Shown in pieces: positions 1 to 10,200 of a stretch of DNA of 64,000 bases. Source of the DNA: Limnohabitans planktonicus II-D5. GTDB lineage: Bacteria > Pseudomonadota > Gammaproteobacteria > Burkholderiales > Burkholderiaceae_C. Within the stretch, counting starts at the first letter, position 1. Each line of letters opens with the position of its first letter. The notes below the pieces were generated by a model that made no database searches, was not told the origin of the DNA, and saw only the letters and a list, made by a program, of their open reading frames with translations. The stretch spans positions 240,861 through 304,860 of the forward strand of contig NZ_LFYT02000003.1 of the NCBI RefSeq assembly GCF_001270065.2. The letters run 5' to 3'. A program made the translations under genes and the position numbers.

Positions 1-929
1 TGGCCACCATCCTGGTGCAGTCGGGCACCTTGAACACTGGCGACGTGGTGCTGGCCGGTCAAACCTTTGGTCGCGTGCGCGCCATGCTGGACGAAAACGG
101 TCAGACCATCAAAACGGCCGGCCCTTCGATCCCGGTCGAAATTCAGGGCCTGACCGAAGTTCCGCAAGCTGGCGACGAATTCATGGTCATGGGCGACGAA
201 CGCCGTGCCCGCGAAATTGCCACCTACCGTGCAGGCAAGTTCCGCAACACCAAGCTGGCCAAGCAACAAGCTGCCAAGCTCGAAAACATGTTTACCGACA
301 TGGCGGCGGGCGAGATCAAGATGCTGCCCATCATCGTCAAGGCCGACGTGCAAGGCTCGCAAGAAGCCCTGGGCGCTTCCTTGCTCAAGCTCTCGACCGA
401 CGAAGTCAAAGTGCAGATGGTCTACTCCGGCGTGGGTGGCATCAGCGAATCGGACGTGAACCTGGCCATTGCCTCCAAGGCCATCGTCATCGGCTTCAAC
501 GTGCGCGCCGATGCAGGTGCCCGCAAGTTGGCCGAAGGCAATGGCGTGGACATCCATTACTACAACATCATTTATGACGCTGTAGATGAACTCAAAGCGG
601 CCATGTCCGGCATGTTGGCCCCCGAGCAACGCGAAGAAATCATGGGTATGGCCGAAATCCGCACCGTGTTCGTCGCGTCCAAGATCGGCACCGTTGCAGG
701 TTGTATGGTCACTTCGGGTCAAGTCACCCGCAATGCCAAATTCCGTCTGCTGCGTGACAACGTGGTCATCTACACCGGTGAACTCGACTCGCTCAAGCGC
801 CTCAAGGACGACGTGCGCGAAGTCAAAGAAGGCTTCGAGTGCGGTATCAAGCTCAAGAACTACAACGACATCAAAGAAGGCGATCAGCTCGAATTCTTCG
901 ACGTCAAGGAAATCGCGAGAACGCTGTAA
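1..929 (+). CDS. infB: translation initiation factor IF-2, C-terminal part
   Basis: The reading frame is open from the window's left edge, so the start and the GTPase domain are missing. The 309 visible residues cover the end of domain II, the IF-2 domain III (about residues 100-205, including [12 protein letters not shown] and [12 protein letters not shown]) and the C-terminal domain IV that binds fMet-tRNA ([19 protein letters not shown] to the end). IF-2 places initiator tRNA on the 30S subunit and promotes 50S joining. The stop codon is followed directly by the rbfA ATG, giving the conserved infB-rbfA-truB order. Identification is secure; only completeness is limited. Confidence 0.97.
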   Translation, partial: ATILVQSGTLNTGDVVLAGQTFGRVRAMLDENGQTIKTAGPSIPVEIQGLTEVPQAGDEFMVMGDERRAREIATYRAGKFRNTKLAKQQAAKLENMFTDMAAGEIKMLPIIVKADVQGSQEALGASLLKLSTDEVKVQMVYSGVGGISESDVNLAIASKAIVIGFNVRADAGARKLAEGNGVDIHYYNIIYDAVDELKAAMSGMLAPEQREEIMGMAEIRTVFVASKIGTVAGCMVTSGQVTRNAKFRLLRDNVVIYTGELDSLKRLKDDVREVKEGFECGIKLKNYNDIKEGDQLEFFDVKEIARTL

Positions 930-1310
930 ATGGCCCGCAAGAAGGTTTCATCCGTTCCAAACCGCGGTTTCCGCGTGGCCGACCAGATCCAGCGCGATCT
1001 GGCCGAATTGATCGCTCGCGAGTTGAAAGACCCGCGTGTGGGCATGGTCACGATCAACGCTGTCGAGGTGACGCCAGACTACGCACACGCCAAAGTGTTC
1101 TTCAGCGTCTTGACGGGCAACCCCGACGAAGCCACTGAAGGCCTGAACGCGGCAGCCGGTTTCTTGCGCAACGGATTGTTCAAGCGACTGCACATCCACA
1201 CCGTGCCCACGCTGCACTTCATGTTTGACCGCACCACCGAGCGTGCGTCTGACATGAATGCACTGATCTCCAAGGCTGTGGCTTCACGCGCAAAAGACGA
1301 CGACGAATGA
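930..1310 (+). CDS. rbfA: 30S ribosome-binding factor RbfA
   Basis: This 126-residue protein has the usual RbfA length and a single KH-like domain: [21 protein letters not shown] near the N terminus, then the [20 protein letters not shown] core and the HFMFD strand near the C terminus. RbfA binds the 5' end helix of 16S rRNA and assists late 30S maturation, including cold adaptation. Its ATG abuts the infB stop with no spacer, and its stop overlaps the truB start by four bases (ATGA), so the genes are probably translationally coupled. Confidence 0.96.
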   Translation: MARKKVSSVPNRGFRVADQIQRDLAELIARELKDPRVGMVTINAVEVTPDYAHAKVFFSVLTGNPDEATEGLNAAAGFLRNGLFKRLHIHTVPTLHFMFDRTTERASDMNALISKAVASRAKDDDE

Positions 1311-2290
1311 CCACAGCGCCACGCACCCGGGTGCAACGGCGCCCTGTGCATGGGGTGATGTTGCTCGACAAACCACTGGGACTCTCCAGCAACCAGGCTT
1401 TGCAAAAGGTCAAGTGGTTGCTGCGTGCGGAAAAAGCGGGTCATACAGGCACGCTCGACCCCTTGGCCACAGGCGTGTTGCCTTTGTGCTTTGGTGCGGC
1501 GACCAAATTCAGTCAGCAGCATTTGGATGCTGACAAGGTGTATGAAACCACCGTCCGCTTGGGGGTGAAAACCACCACGGCAGATGCAGAAGGCGATGTG
1601 ACTTCTGTCCGCGAAGTGTCATGTACACCGGGTATGGTTGTTGAAGTTTTAGACCGGTTCGTGGGGCCGATCAGCCAGGTGCCGCCGATGTACAGCGCCT
1701 TGAAAAAGGACGGCAAAGCCCTGTACGAATACGCCCGGGAGGGCGAAACCGTGGAGCGCGAGCCGCGCAACGTGGTGATCCATGACCTGGAGTTGCTGGA
1801 CATGGGGCTGCAGGGCGATGCGCCTTTTTTGCAATTGCGTGTGCATTGCAGCAAAGGCACCTACATCCGCACGCTGGGCGAAGACATCGCCGAGGCCCTG
1901 GGTTGTGGTGGTCATTTGAGCGCGCTGCGCCGAGTGGTCACCGGGCCGTTTGAAGCGTCACAGTGTGTGACGCTGCCCGAGCTGGAGGCCATGGCGCAAG
2001 ACGCTCGCCTGGATGCATTGCTGCCGGTCGATGTGCTGCTGCCGGGCTATACCGAGGTGAGCCTTAACAGCGAGAGCGCTGGAAGATTTTTGAGTGGGGT
2101 GCGCAGACGCGGCCCTTGGGTTGATTGTGATCAAGTCGTGGTGTATGGAGAACATCCTCGTGCCTTGCTGGGAACAGCGCATGTGCATGGCGGCGAATTG
2201 ATTCCGGGTCGATTGTTGAGCCCGATCGAAATTCAACAGATTTTGGAAAGATCACCTGTTCCCGAGCCGTTGCTGGCCGCGCAGGTTTAA
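1307..2290 (+). CDS. truB: tRNA pseudouridine(55) synthase TruB
   Basis: At 327 residues this is a normal-length TruB. The catalytic motif [12 protein letters not shown] contains Asp51, the nucleophile that isomerises U55 in the T-loop of elongator tRNAs. [15 protein letters not shown] (17-31) and the [22 protein letters not shown] block are family signatures. The C-terminal part from about residue 250 resembles the usual PUA-like extension. The ATGA overlap with rbfA supports the start. It is followed 11 bp later by typA, so it belongs to the same transcription unit. Confidence 0.96.
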   Translation: MTTAPRTRVQRRPVHGVMLLDKPLGLSSNQALQKVKWLLRAEKAGHTGTLDPLATGVLPLCFGAATKFSQQHLDADKVYETTVRLGVKTTTADAEGDVTSVREVSCTPGMVVEVLDRFVGPISQVPPMYSALKKDGKALYEYAREGETVEREPRNVVIHDLELLDMGLQGDAPFLQLRVHCSKGTYIRTLGEDIAEALGCGGHLSALRRVVTGPFEASQCVTLPELEAMAQDARLDALLPVDVLLPGYTEVSLNSESAGRFLSGVRRRGPWVDCDQVVVYGEHPRALLGTAHVHGGELIPGRLLSPIEIQQILERSPVPEPLLAAQV

Positions 2291-2301
2291 AGGAAGAAAG
2301 C

Positions 2302-4119
2302 ATGAGCAAGCAAATTCGCAACATCGCCATCATCGCGCACGTTGACCACGGTAAAACCACCATGGTCGACCAACTGCTGCGCCAATCCGGTACCTTCGCT
2401 GACCACGAAAAAGTCGTGGACACCGTCATGGACAACAACGCCATCGAACGTGAGCGCGGCATCACCATCCTGGCCAAAAACTGCGCCGTGAGCTGGGAAG
2501 GCACCCACATCAACATCGTGGACACCCCCGGACACGCGGACTTCGGCGGCGAAGTCGAACGCGCTTTGTCCATGGTCGACGGCGTGGTCTTGCTGATCGA
2601 CGCCCAAGAAGGTCCCATGCCCCAGACTCGCTTTGTGACCAAAAAGGCCTTGGCCTTGGGTCTCAAGCCCATCGTGGTCGTGAACAAGGTCGACAAGCCC
2701 GGTGCCAACCCCGACAAAGTGGTCAACGCCGCTTTCGATTTGTTCGACAAACTTGGTGCCAACGACGAGCAACTCGACTTCCCTGTGGTGTATGCCTCGG
2801 GCATCAATGGCTGGACCTCTTTGGAAGAGGGCGCACCCGGTGAGCAGTGGGGCCCTGACATGTCGGCCCTGTTCAACACCGTGCTCAAGCACGTCAAGCC
2901 CAACGCGGGCGATCCAGCAGCTCCCCTGCAATTGCAAATCTCGGCACTCGACTTCTCGACCTTTGTCGGCCGTATCGGCGTGGGCCGCATCAGCCAGGGC
3001 ACCATCAAGCCCAATATGGACGTGGTCGTCATGGAAGGCCCAGACGGCTCGACCATCAAAGGCCGTGTCAACCAGGTGCTGACCTTCCAGGGTCTGGACC
3101 GTGTGCAAGTGACCCAAGCCGGTCCTGGCGACATCGTCTTGATCAACGGCATTGCAGACCTGAACATCGGCGTGACGGTGACCGATCCCACCAATCCTGC
3201 ACCGCTGCCCATGCTCAAGGTGGACGAGCCCACGCTGACCATGAACTTCTGCGTGAACACCTCGCCTTTGGCTGGTCGTGAAGGCAAGTACGTCACCAGC
3301 CGACAAATCTGGGACCGCCTGCAAAAAGAGCTGCAACACAACGTGGCCCTGCGCGTCAACGAAACCGACGAAGAAGGCATCTTTGAAGTCATGGGGCGCG
3401 GTGAATTGCACTTGACCATCTTGCTGGAAAACATGCGCCGTGAAGGCTACGAGCTGGCCGTGTCCAAGCCCCGCGTGCTGTTCCGTGATGTCGATGGCGA
3501 GCGCCATGAGCCTATCGAGCTGGTCACCGCCGACATCGAAGAAACTCACCAGGGCGGCGTCATGCAAGCCTTGGGCGAGCGCAAGGGCGAGCTGGTCAAC
3601 ATGGAACCCGATGGCCGCGGTCGTGTCCGTCTCGAATACCGAATCCCGGCCCGTGGCCTGATCGGTTTCTCCAACGAATTCCTGAACCTGACCCGTGGCT
3701 CCGGCCTGATCTCCAACATCTTTGACGGCTACGAGCCACACAAAGGTGACATCGGCGGTCGCAAAAACGGCGTGCTGATCTCCATGGACGACGGTGAAAT
3801 CTTCACCTATGCATTGGGCAAGCTCGACGACCGTGGCCGCATGTTCGTCAAGGCCAATGACCCGGTGTACGAAGGCATGATTGTGGGCATCCACAGCCGT
3901 GACAACGACCTGGTGGTCAACGCCACCCGCACCAAGCAGCTGACCAACTTCCGTGTGTCCGGCAAAGAAGACGCGATCAAGATCACGCCCCCGATTGACC
4001 TGACTCTGGAATACGGCGTCGAATTCATTGAGGACGATGAGTTGGTCGAAATCACGCCCAAGAGCGTGCGTCTGCGCAAGCGCTTCCTCAAGGAAAGCGA
4101 CCGCAAGCGCAACAAGTGA
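2302..4119 (+). CDS. typA: translational GTPase TypA/BipA
   Basis: 605 residues, full length. The G1 motif AHVDHGKTT is at residues 12-20, followed by a switch I region (ERERGITI), the G3 motif [12 protein letters not shown] and the G4 motif NKVDKP. Domain order matches EF-G-like GTPases: G domain, domain II, two alpha/beta domains, then the TypA-specific C-terminal domain (from about [15 protein letters not shown]). TypA binds ribosomes and supports 50S assembly and stress or low-temperature growth. A purine-rich ribosome-binding site (AAAGGAAGAAAGC) precedes the ATG. Confidence 0.97.
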   Translation: MSKQIRNIAIIAHVDHGKTTMVDQLLRQSGTFADHEKVVDTVMDNNAIERERGITILAKNCAVSWEGTHINIVDTPGHADFGGEVERALSMVDGVVLLIDAQEGPMPQTRFVTKKALALGLKPIVVVNKVDKPGANPDKVVNAAFDLFDKLGANDEQLDFPVVYASGINGWTSLEEGAPGEQWGPDMSALFNTVLKHVKPNAGDPAAPLQLQISALDFSTFVGRIGVGRISQGTIKPNMDVVVMEGPDGSTIKGRVNQVLTFQGLDRVQVTQAGPGDIVLINGIADLNIGVTVTDPTNPAPLPMLKVDEPTLTMNFCVNTSPLAGREGKYVTSRQIWDRLQKELQHNVALRVNETDEEGIFEVMGRGELHLTILLENMRREGYELAVSKPRVLFRDVDGERHEPIELVTADIEETHQGGVMQALGERKGELVNMEPDGRGRVRLEYRIPARGLIGFSNEFLNLTRGSGLISNIFDGYEPHKGDIGGRKNGVLISMDDGEIFTYALGKLDDRGRMFVKANDPVYEGMIVGIHSRDNDLVVNATRTKQLTNFRVSGKEDAIKITPPIDLTLEYGVEFIEDDELVEITPKSVRLRKRFLKESDRKRNK

Positions 4120-4153
4120 TCTGTCCACAGTGATGCAAAGCAGGGCCTGAATC

Positions 4154-5035
4154 ATGAAACTCCGGCATGGCCAAGCAGTGGCGATGATGGTCTTGATCAC
4201 CGCCATGTGGTCCATGGCGGGTGTCGTTACCCGCCATCTGGAGCAGGCCCGCAGCTTTGAGGTCACTTTCTGGCGCAGCTTCTTCACGGCGCTGTCGCTG
4301 GTGATCATCTTGCCGCTGTGGCAGGGCAGGGGCGTGTGGTCGCGCATGCCTTGGCGAAGCCCCTATTTCTGGCTCTCTGGCGTGTGCTGGAGCGTCATGT
4401 TCACCGCCTTCATGGTGGCCCTCACGCTCACGGCGGTGGCCAACGTCCTCATCACCATGGCGCTGGGCCCCTTGCTCACCGCCTTGATCACCCGAGTCTT
4501 TTTGGGGCACCAGCTGCCCCGGCGCACCTGGGGTGCCATCGTGCTTGCGGGCATCGGCATTGGCTGGATGTATGGCAGTCAAATGAGCCTTGGCGCACCC
4601 AACTTCCTGCTCGGGACTGCATTGGCCCTGTGCGTGCCGATTGCAGGCGCTGTGCAATGGACCTTGGTTCAAAAAAGCCACGCCGAAGGTCTCGATCTGG
4701 ACCTGGTGCCCTCGGTCTTGCTGGGTGCAGTTCTTTCTTCACTGTTCACCTTGCCGCTGGCCATGCCATTTCAGGCTTCAGCCCATGATGTGGGTCTGCT
4801 GGCCCTGCTTGGCCTGTTTCAGTTGGCCATTCCCTGTGCCTTGTCAGTGATCTGCGCCCGTGTGCTCAAAGCGCCCGAAGTGTCCCTTTTGGCATTGCTT
4901 GAAATCGTTTTTGGAATTGCGCTCGCCTGGTGGGGGGCACACGAAGCCCCGCAGCCCAGCGTCTTGCTCGGCGGTGCCCTGGTGCTGAGCGCCTTGCTCA
5001 TGAACGAATATTTAGCCTGGAAAAACAATGTCTGA
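4154..5035 (+). CDS. EamA-type DMT superfamily transporter
   Basis: 293 residues with about ten hydrophobic segments arranged as two EamA repeats, the hallmark of drug/metabolite transporters of the inner membrane. The first half contains MWSMAGVVTRHLEQARSFEV and FWRSFFTAL, typical of the first EamA repeat; the second half ends ALLEIVFGIALAWW, where the conserved LEP-like motif normally lies. Substrate cannot be deduced. It overlaps the next gene by eight bases, suggesting co-expression with an acyl-CoA-processing enzyme. Confidence 0.85.
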   Translation: MKLRHGQAVAMMVLITAMWSMAGVVTRHLEQARSFEVTFWRSFFTALSLVIILPLWQGRGVWSRMPWRSPYFWLSGVCWSVMFTAFMVALTLTAVANVLITMALGPLLTALITRVFLGHQLPRRTWGAIVLAGIGIGWMYGSQMSLGAPNFLLGTALALCVPIAGAVQWTLVQKSHAEGLDLDLVPSVLLGAVLSSLFTLPLAMPFQASAHDVGLLALLGLFQLAIPCALSVICARVLKAPEVSLLALLEIVFGIALAWWGAHEAPQPSVLLGGALVLSALLMNEYLAWKNNV

Positions 5036-6110
5036 TGTCATCGCCACCATCGAAGGCCGTATCGGCTGCATCACGCTGAACCGTCCCAAGGCGCTCAACG
5101 CTTTGTCGCTGGGCATGGTGCGGCAAATCACCCAGGCACTGCTCGACTGGCAGCAGCATGAGCAAGTTCTGGCAGTGGTCGTTCGCGGCACCAACAAGGA
5201 AGGGCCATTTGGCGCCTTTTGTGCCGGTGGTGACATCCGCTTCTTTCACCAGGCGGCCACCTCGGGCAATCCGCAACTGGAAGACTTCTTCACTGAAGAG
5301 TACCGCCTGAACCACCTGATTCACACCTACCCCAAGCCCTACATCGCCTTGATGGACGGCATCGTCATGGGCGGCGGCATGGGCATCAGCCAGGGCGCCA
5401 GTGTGCGCGTGGTGACCGAGCGCAGCAAAATGGCCATGCCCGAGACCCACATTGGCTTGTTCCCCGATGTCGGCGGCGGCTATTTCCTCAGCCGCTGCGC
5501 AGGCCGCCTGGGCGAATACCTGGGCCTGACAGGCCATATGCTGCAAGGTGAAGACGCGGTGCATGCGGGTCTGGCCGATGGTTTGGTGGCCTCCGGCAAA
5601 TTGGCCCACCTGTGGCAAACGCTGATCGAAACCCCTTTTGAAAACGGCGAAGCCGTCGAACGCTGGGTGCGCACACGCTTTGACCATTTGCAAAAAACCG
5701 GCTTGCCACACCGCGCAGAGATGGACGCCGCCTTTGCCATGCCGCATGTGAACGACATCGTGCAGCAGCTGGAATCGGCCAGTGATGAATGGTCTCAAGA
5801 CACCGCCAAAACCTTGCGTCAGCGTTCGCCCCTGATGCTGCATGTGGTGCTGGAACAAATTCGCCGCGCCCGCACCATGAGCCTGGCCGATGACCTGCGC
5901 ATGGAGCGTGATTTGGTCCGCCACTGCTTTTCCCTGCGTCCTGTGGTTGACAGCGAAACGGTGGAGGGCATCCGCGCCCTGGCGGTCGACAAAGACCACA
6001 GCCCCCAATGGAAGCCCGCACGTGTCGAAGAGGTGGATGCCGCCGAAGTGGCCGCGTTTTTTGTCAGCCCCTGGCCCGCACACGCCCACCCGCTGCGCGA
6101 ATTAACCTGA
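5028..6110 (+). CDS. enoyl-CoA hydratase/isomerase family protein, 3-hydroxyisobutyryl-CoA hydrolase-like
   Basis: 360 residues, longer than simple enoyl-CoA hydratases and matching the 3-hydroxyisobutyryl-CoA hydrolase (HIBCH) subgroup. Crotonase-fold motifs: LNRPKALNALSLGM, the oxyanion-hole segment FCAGGDIRFF, IVMGGGMGISQGASVRVVTE and PETHIGLFPDVGGGYFLSR. The GLFPDVGG block is typical of HIBCH and related hydrolases, which release free acid from hydroxyacyl-CoA in valine breakdown. A hydratase function is possible. It overlaps the transporter gene by eight bases, and its end abuts a repeat array. Confidence 0.85.
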   Translation: MSDVIATIEGRIGCITLNRPKALNALSLGMVRQITQALLDWQQHEQVLAVVVRGTNKEGPFGAFCAGGDIRFFHQAATSGNPQLEDFFTEEYRLNHLIHTYPKPYIALMDGIVMGGGMGISQGASVRVVTERSKMAMPETHIGLFPDVGGGYFLSRCAGRLGEYLGLTGHMLQGEDAVHAGLADGLVASGKLAHLWQTLIETPFENGEAVERWVRTRFDHLQKTGLPHRAEMDAAFAMPHVNDIVQQLESASDEWSQDTAKTLRQRSPLMLHVVLEQIRRARTMSLADDLRMERDLVRHCFSLRPVVDSETVEGIRALAVDKDHSPQWKPARVEEVDAAEVAAFFVSPWPAHAHPLRELT

Positions 6111-6128
6111 AACCGTAGGTCTGTCTCC

Positions 6129-6640
6129 TTAGCTCGGCACTCGAAGAGTCCGACGTTTACAGCCTTTGGCTCAGGCCCATGTCGGAGTCTTCGACCACCG
6201 ACCTGCCAATCAGCCAATAACAGTCGCATATCGTAGGTCGGCACTCGAAGAGTCCGACGTGTGCAGCCTTCGGCACAAACCCATGTCGGGGTCTTCGACC
6301 ACCGACCTACCAATCAGCCAATGACGGTCGCAGCTCGTAGGTCGGCACTCGAAGAGTCCGACGTTTACAGCCTTTGGCTCAGGCCCATGTCGGGGTCTTC
6401 GACCACCGACCTACCAATCAGCCAATGACGGTCGCAGCTCGTAGGTCGGCACTCGAAGAGTCCGACGTTTGCAGCCTTCGGCACAGCCCCATGTCGGGGT
6501 CTTCGACCACCGACCCACCAATCAGCCAATAACGGTCGCATATCGTAGGTCGGCACTCGAAGAGTCCGACGTTTGCAGCCTTCGGCACAGCCCCATGTCG
6601 GGGTTTTCGACCACCGACCTACCAATCAGCCCATCGAGCT
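6129..6640 (+). repeat. REP/BIME family 1 array A, five tandem units of 104 bp
   Basis: Units begin at 6129 (degenerate), 6233, 6337, 6441 and 6545, an exact 104-bp period. Each has a forward REP (GTAG + GTCGG-C-ACTC-GAA-GAGT-CCGAC hairpin), a short spacer reading roughly GTTTGCAGCCTTCGGC, and an inverted REP with inner stem GGTC/GACC ending CCGACCTAC. The linker is AATCAGCCAATRACGGTCGC. Units are nearly identical to each other while the spacer differs from other arrays. The array lies between two convergent genes and could also act as a transcription barrier. Confidence 0.93.
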
Positions 6641-7129
6641 TTAACGGTGGCGGCTTTTCATCACGCGTTCGACTTCGCGTTTGCCTTCTCGGTCCTTGAT
6701 GGTGTTGCGCTTGTCGTGCTCGGCCTTGCCCTTGGCCAGCGCGATGTCGCATTTCACCTTGCCTGATTTCCAATGCAGGTTGATCGGCACCAGGGTGTAG
6801 CCCTTTTGTTCGATCTTGCCGATCAGGCGCTTGATCTCTTCCTTGTTCAGCAGCAGCTTGCGCGTGCGTGCGGCCTCGGGGTTGATGTGGGTCGATGCCG
6901 TTTTGAGCGGGTTGATCAGGCAGCCGATGATGAACAACTCGCCATTACGGATCACCACATAACCGTCCGTCAGCTGCACCTTGCCTTCACGAATCGCCTT
7001 GACCTCCCAGCCTTCAAGCACCATACCCGCCTCGTAGCGTTCCTCGAAGAAATAGTCAAAAGCCGCCTTCTTGTTCTCGGCGATCTTGGCAAAAGTGGGG
7101 GCGGCTGTTGATTTTTTGGAGGTGGCCAT
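6641..7129 (-). CDS. smpB: SsrA-binding protein SmpB
   Basis: 162 residues from the chosen ATG at 7129 (MATSKKSTA); an upstream in-frame ATG adds 20 residues with no SmpB character. Conserved blocks: [53 protein letters not shown] and the basic tail [19 protein letters not shown]. SmpB binds tmRNA and delivers it to stalled ribosomes. Divergent from ratA, a conserved arrangement in proteobacteria. Its 3' end directly touches repeat array A. Confidence 0.97.
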   Translation of the reverse strand: MATSKKSTAAPTFAKIAENKKAAFDYFFEERYEAGMVLEGWEVKAIREGKVQLTDGYVVIRNGELFIIGCLINPLKTASTHINPEAARTRKLLLNKEEIKRLIGKIEQKGYTLVPINLHWKSGKVKCDIALAKGKAEHDKRNTIKDREGKREVERVMKSRHR

Positions 7130-7208
7130 GGTGAGCAAATAAGGACGGACTGGCCGTTCGCAAGAGCGTGCAGATGAGTTGCAGCCCAAAGGGGCGGAAT
7201 GAAAAAAC

Positions 7209-7214
7209 TACAAT
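7209..7214 (+). promoter_or_regulatory. candidate -10 element upstream of ratA
   Basis: TACAAT lies 21-26 bases before the ratA ATG at 7235. No good -35 hexamer at 17 bp is visible. If this is the -10, transcription starts downstream of the alternative ATG at 7199, which supports 7235 as the real ratA start. Confidence 0.4.
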
Positions 7215-7234
7215 CCCAGCACTCTAAGCATTGT

Positions 7235-7675
7235 ATGAAGAATATCCACAAGTCCGTCCTCATCTGGTACAGCCCGGATGAAATGTTTCGCCTCGTCACC
7301 GACGTGGCCCGATACCCCGAATTTTTGCCATGGTGCGATCAAGCCCGCGTGCTTGAAAGCGATGAACACGGCATGCTCGCCGAAGTGGGCATCAGCCTGG
7401 GCGGCATCCAGCAAAGCTTCACCACCCGCAACACGCACGAAGCCGGGCGCTCGGTGGGCATGAGTCTGGTCAAGGGGCCGTTTTCCAACCTCAGCGGCAT
7501 TTGGCAATTCATCCCCGTGGGCGATGGCACGCAACGTGCCTGTAAGGTCGAGCTGGACCTGCAATACGGCTTTTCCAGCAAAACCCTGGCCGCGCTCGTG
7601 GGACCGGTCTTCGACAAAATCGCCGCCAGCCTGGTCGACGCTTTCGTCAAACGAGCCGAAACGGTCTATGCCTGA
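7235..7675 (+). CDS. ratA: RatA/Coq10-type START-domain protein
   Basis: 146 residues starting MKNIHKSVLIWYSP. The SRPBCC/START fold signatures are YSPDEMFRLVTDVARYPEFLPWCDQARV and the C-terminal SSKTLAALVGPVFDKIAASLVDAFVKRAE. E. coli RatA was described as binding 50S subunits and blocking 70S association; homologues also relate to ubiquinone-binding Coq10, so the physiological role is uncertain. It overlaps rnfH by eight bases and is divergent from smpB, the classical smpB/ratA-rnfH layout. An ATG at 7199 is in frame but lies upstream of the probable -10. Confidence 0.92.
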   Translation: MKNIHKSVLIWYSPDEMFRLVTDVARYPEFLPWCDQARVLESDEHGMLAEVGISLGGIQQSFTTRNTHEAGRSVGMSLVKGPFSNLSGIWQFIPVGDGTQRACKVELDLQYGFSSKTLAALVGPVFDKIAASLVDAFVKRAETVYA

Positions 7676-8033
7676 GACGCCCGCCATGGTCGAGGTCACG
7701 CTGTGCTGGAGCCTGCAGCCCCGGAAGGTGCACGAACTCACGGTCAGCGTGGCAGCAGGCAGCAGCGTGCAAGCGGTGGTTGAGCAGTTCATCGCAGGGC
7801 AGGGCCATGTGTTGTCATCAGCCGAATCGGCACAATTGAAATTCATGCAGCCCGGCATCTGGAACCGCAAAGTGGCCTGGACAGCACCCGTGCACGCTGG
7901 CGACCGCGTAGAGCTGTACCGCCTCCTCAAAGTCGACCCCAAAGTCGCCCGCAGGCAACGCTTCAAACGCCAAGGCAAAGGCCGCACCGGCCTGTTTGCC
8001 AACCGCAAAAGCGGCTCAGCAGCGGGTTATTGA
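7668..8033 (+). CDS. rnfH: RnfH family ubiquitin-like protein
   Basis: 121 residues. The beta-grasp RnfH/UPF0125 domain spans about residues 6-95: MVEVTLCWSLQPRKVHEL, the acid-rich GDRVELYRLLKVDPK and the conserved RRQRF motif. The C terminus adds a short basic tail (GKGRTGLFANRKSG) seen in some betaproteobacterial members. Overlap with the ratA stop supports the start at 7668; an ATG 18 bases further in is also possible. Molecular function is unknown. The 3' end is followed at once by repeat array B. Confidence 0.9.
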   Translation: MPETPAMVEVTLCWSLQPRKVHELTVSVAAGSSVQAVVEQFIAGQGHVLSSAESAQLKFMQPGIWNRKVAWTAPVHAGDRVELYRLLKVDPKVARRQRFKRQGKGRTGLFANRKSGSAAGY

Positions 8034-8049
8034 GTGCAAGTCCACAACC

Positions 8050-8556
8050 CATAGGTCGGTAGCTTCAGCTCCGAAGTTTGTCCGCTTCGCCAAAGGCCTA
8101 AGTCGGGGCTGAAGCCGCCGACCTACAAATTCAGTTTCCCCGTAGGTCGGCACTCGAAGAGTCCGACATAGGCTGTTGACCGGTGTAGCTGCTTTTTGCC
8201 GCTGTTGCTGAACAAAAATCTGTCGGGGTCTTCGACCACCGACCTACGACACTGCGATGGCTTCACGTAGGTCGGTACTCGAAGAGTCCGACATGGGCTG
8301 TTGACCTCTGTCGCTGCTTTTGCCGCTGTTGCTGAACAAAAATCTGTCGGGGTCTTCGACCACCGACCTACGGCAATGCGATGGTTCCTCGTAGGTCGGT
8401 ACTCGAAGAGTCCGACATGGGCTGTTGACCTCTGTCGCTGTTTTTGCCGTTGCTGCTGAACAAAAATCTGTCGGGGTCTTCGACCACCGACCTACGGCAA
8501 TGAAGCCGCTGCAAGAATCTGTCGGAGTCTTCAACCACCAACCTACGACAATGCTG
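8050..8556 (+). repeat. REP/BIME family 1 array B, about 124-bp units
   Basis: Forward REPs begin at 8142, 8267 and 8391 (125 and 124 bp apart). Each is followed by a spacer rich in GCTGTTGACC and GCTGAACAAAAATC and an inverted REP (inner stem GGTC/GACC). A further degenerate pair at 8052-8126 uses the GGCT/AGCC inner-stem class, and a decayed inverted copy ends the array near 8546. Spacer sequence is unrelated to array A, so each locus amplified its own unit. Confidence 0.9.
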
Positions 8557-8613
8557 TCATCGGATTGGCTTATCAGCCACCGATTCATCAAAACATATTG
8601 AACCCCCAATCCC

Positions 8614-9543
8614 ATGCAAGCCCTTTTGACCGCCATCGCCCACATGCACAACACCCCCGACGCGCAGCGGGTGTTTCATGGTCGGGGTGGTGTCTATCCC
8701 GACAGCGAACAATGGAGCCTGGACTGGTTTGCGCCCGTGTGGGTTTTGACCAGCTTCAAGCCGGTCACCGACGAAGAACTGGCGCAATGCCACCATGCAC
8801 TGCAAGAACGCTGGCAAACGCTGGTGCCGGGTGAGCCGCTCAACTGGGTCTTCCAGTGCCGCGCCACCGGGCAGACCGAAACACGCCTCATGGCCGGCAG
8901 CGTGCCTGAGCCCCATGTGGTGACAGAGCAGGGCGCCCGTTACCTCGTGCATGTGCTGCGCGGCCAAAACCACGGCCTGTTTCTGGACATGGCCCATGGC
9001 CGCGAATGGCTCAAAAGCCACGCCCAACACGAAAACGTGCTCAACCTTTTTGCCTATACCTGCGCGTTTTCGGTGGTCGCCCTTCAAGGCGGCGCGGCCC
9101 AGGTCGTCAACGTCGACATGAGCCAGGGTGCACTGGCCATTGGCCAGCAAAACCACCGCCTCAACAACTTGCCCCTCAAGGCCCGATTTCTGGGCCACGA
9201 CATCTTCAAAACCTGGGGCAAGATCAACAAAATGGGGCCTTACGGCATCATCATCATCGACCCGCCCAGCTACCAAAAAGGCAGCTTCATCGCCACCAAG
9301 GACTACATCAAACTGATCCGCCGCCTGCCCGACCTGCTCGAACCCCAAGGCCATGTGCTGCTGTGCCTGAACGCCCCCGAGCTGGGCACCCAGTTCCTGC
9401 ACACCCAGGTGGCCGAAGCGGCACCTAGTTTGCAATTTATTGAGCGCCTGTCCAACCCGGCCGCATTTGTAGACACAGACCCCGAAAAATCCCTCAAAGT
9501 GCTGCATTACAGACTGGGGGCGGAGGACGCGCACCCTTATTGA
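8614..9543 (+). CDS. class I SAM-dependent methyltransferase, RlmI/RlmK-like
   Basis: 309 residues. A Rossmann-type methyltransferase domain occupies the C-terminal two thirds: the SAM-binding segment NVLNLFAYTCAFSVVALQGG, the acidic motif VVNVDMSQGAL, and the catalytic-type motif IIIDPPSYQKGSF (NPPY/DPPS class). This pattern is found in COG1092 23S rRNA methyltransferases such as RlmI and the RlmK half of RlmKL. The N-terminal PUA or THUMP region of those proteins is not evident, so exact target is unknown. The TGA stop lies within the terminal repeat CTTATTGATTCGGC of the next element. Confidence 0.8.
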   Translation: MQALLTAIAHMHNTPDAQRVFHGRGGVYPDSEQWSLDWFAPVWVLTSFKPVTDEELAQCHHALQERWQTLVPGEPLNWVFQCRATGQTETRLMAGSVPEPHVVTEQGARYLVHVLRGQNHGLFLDMAHGREWLKSHAQHENVLNLFAYTCAFSVVALQGGAAQVVNVDMSQGALAIGQQNHRLNNLPLKARFLGHDIFKTWGKINKMGPYGIIIIDPPSYQKGSFIATKDYIKLIRRLPDLLEPQGHVLLCLNAPELGTQFLHTQVAEAAPSLQFIERLSNPAAFVDTDPEKSLKVLHYRLGAEDAHPY

Positions 9544-10142
9544 TTCGGCCCAGTGAAGTTTTCAATGCGCGACGATGTTGTAGGTCGGCGGTCGAAGACC
9601 CCGACATGAGGCTGTGCCGAAGCCCATGACGTCGGACTCTGCGAGTACCGAGCTACGGTGGCCATTTGTAGGTCGGCGGTCGAAAACCCCGACATGGGCC
9701 TGTGCCGAAACCCATAACGTCGGACTCTGCGAGTACCGAGCTACGGGGGCCATTTGTAGGTCGGCGGTCGAAGACCCCGACATGGGCCTGTGCCGAAACC
9801 CATGACGTCGGACTCTGCGAGTGCCGACCTACGGGGTCCGTTTGTAGGTCGGCGGTCGAAGACCCCGACATGGGCCTGTGCCGAAACCCATAACGTCGGA
9901 CTCTGCGAGTGCCGACCTACGGGGTTCATTTGTAGGTCGGCGGTCGAAGACCCCGACATGAGCCTGTGCCGTAACCCATAACGTCTGACTCTGCGAGTAC
10001 CGACGGGATCCATTTGTAGGTCGGCGGTCGAAGACCCCGACGTGGGCCTGTGCCACAACCCATCATGTCGGACTCTGCGAGTGTTGACCTGCGAGACGAC
10101 ATTGCTCGCGCATTTCCAACTTCAGCGTGCCGGATCAATAGG
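9537..10142 (+). repeat. TIR-bounded composite element with REP family 1 array C (six 84-88 bp units)
   Basis: The left end TTATTGATTCGGC (about 9538-9549) and right end GCCGGATCAATAGG (10129-10142) are inverted repeats; similarity extends about 30 bases inward (TGAAGTTT on the left, AACTTCA on the right). Inside, forward REPs with the GGTC/GACC inner stem start at 9580, 9668, 9756, 9844, 9932 and 10016, an 88-bp period, each followed by an inverted REP with inner stem ACTC-GCA-GAGT. It resembles a non-autonomous miniature element carrying a BIME array. No coding capacity is evident. Confidence 0.85.
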
Positions 10143-10200
10143 TGGACATCGATTTGGGCAGTGGCGACCGCGAGGGACTGGACGCCATCTCTCAGCGCAT

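Noticed and set aside
2064..4681. Very long minus-strand frames opposite typA and the EamA gene (over 400 and 600 codons).
   Set aside because: They are shadows caused by GC-rich codon bias of the plus-strand genes; their composition is not protein-like and no family was recognised.
7199..7234. Upstream ratA start at 7199.
   Set aside because: It lies before the likely -10 element, and homologues begin at the MKNIHKSV residues.
9580..10060. Regularly spaced palindromic repeats suggest a CRISPR array (also 6129-6640 and 15408-15850).
   Set aside because: The intervals between repeats are nearly identical within an array instead of unique, units are forward-inverted pairs, and no cas genes are present. 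The pattern is that of tandem BIMEs.
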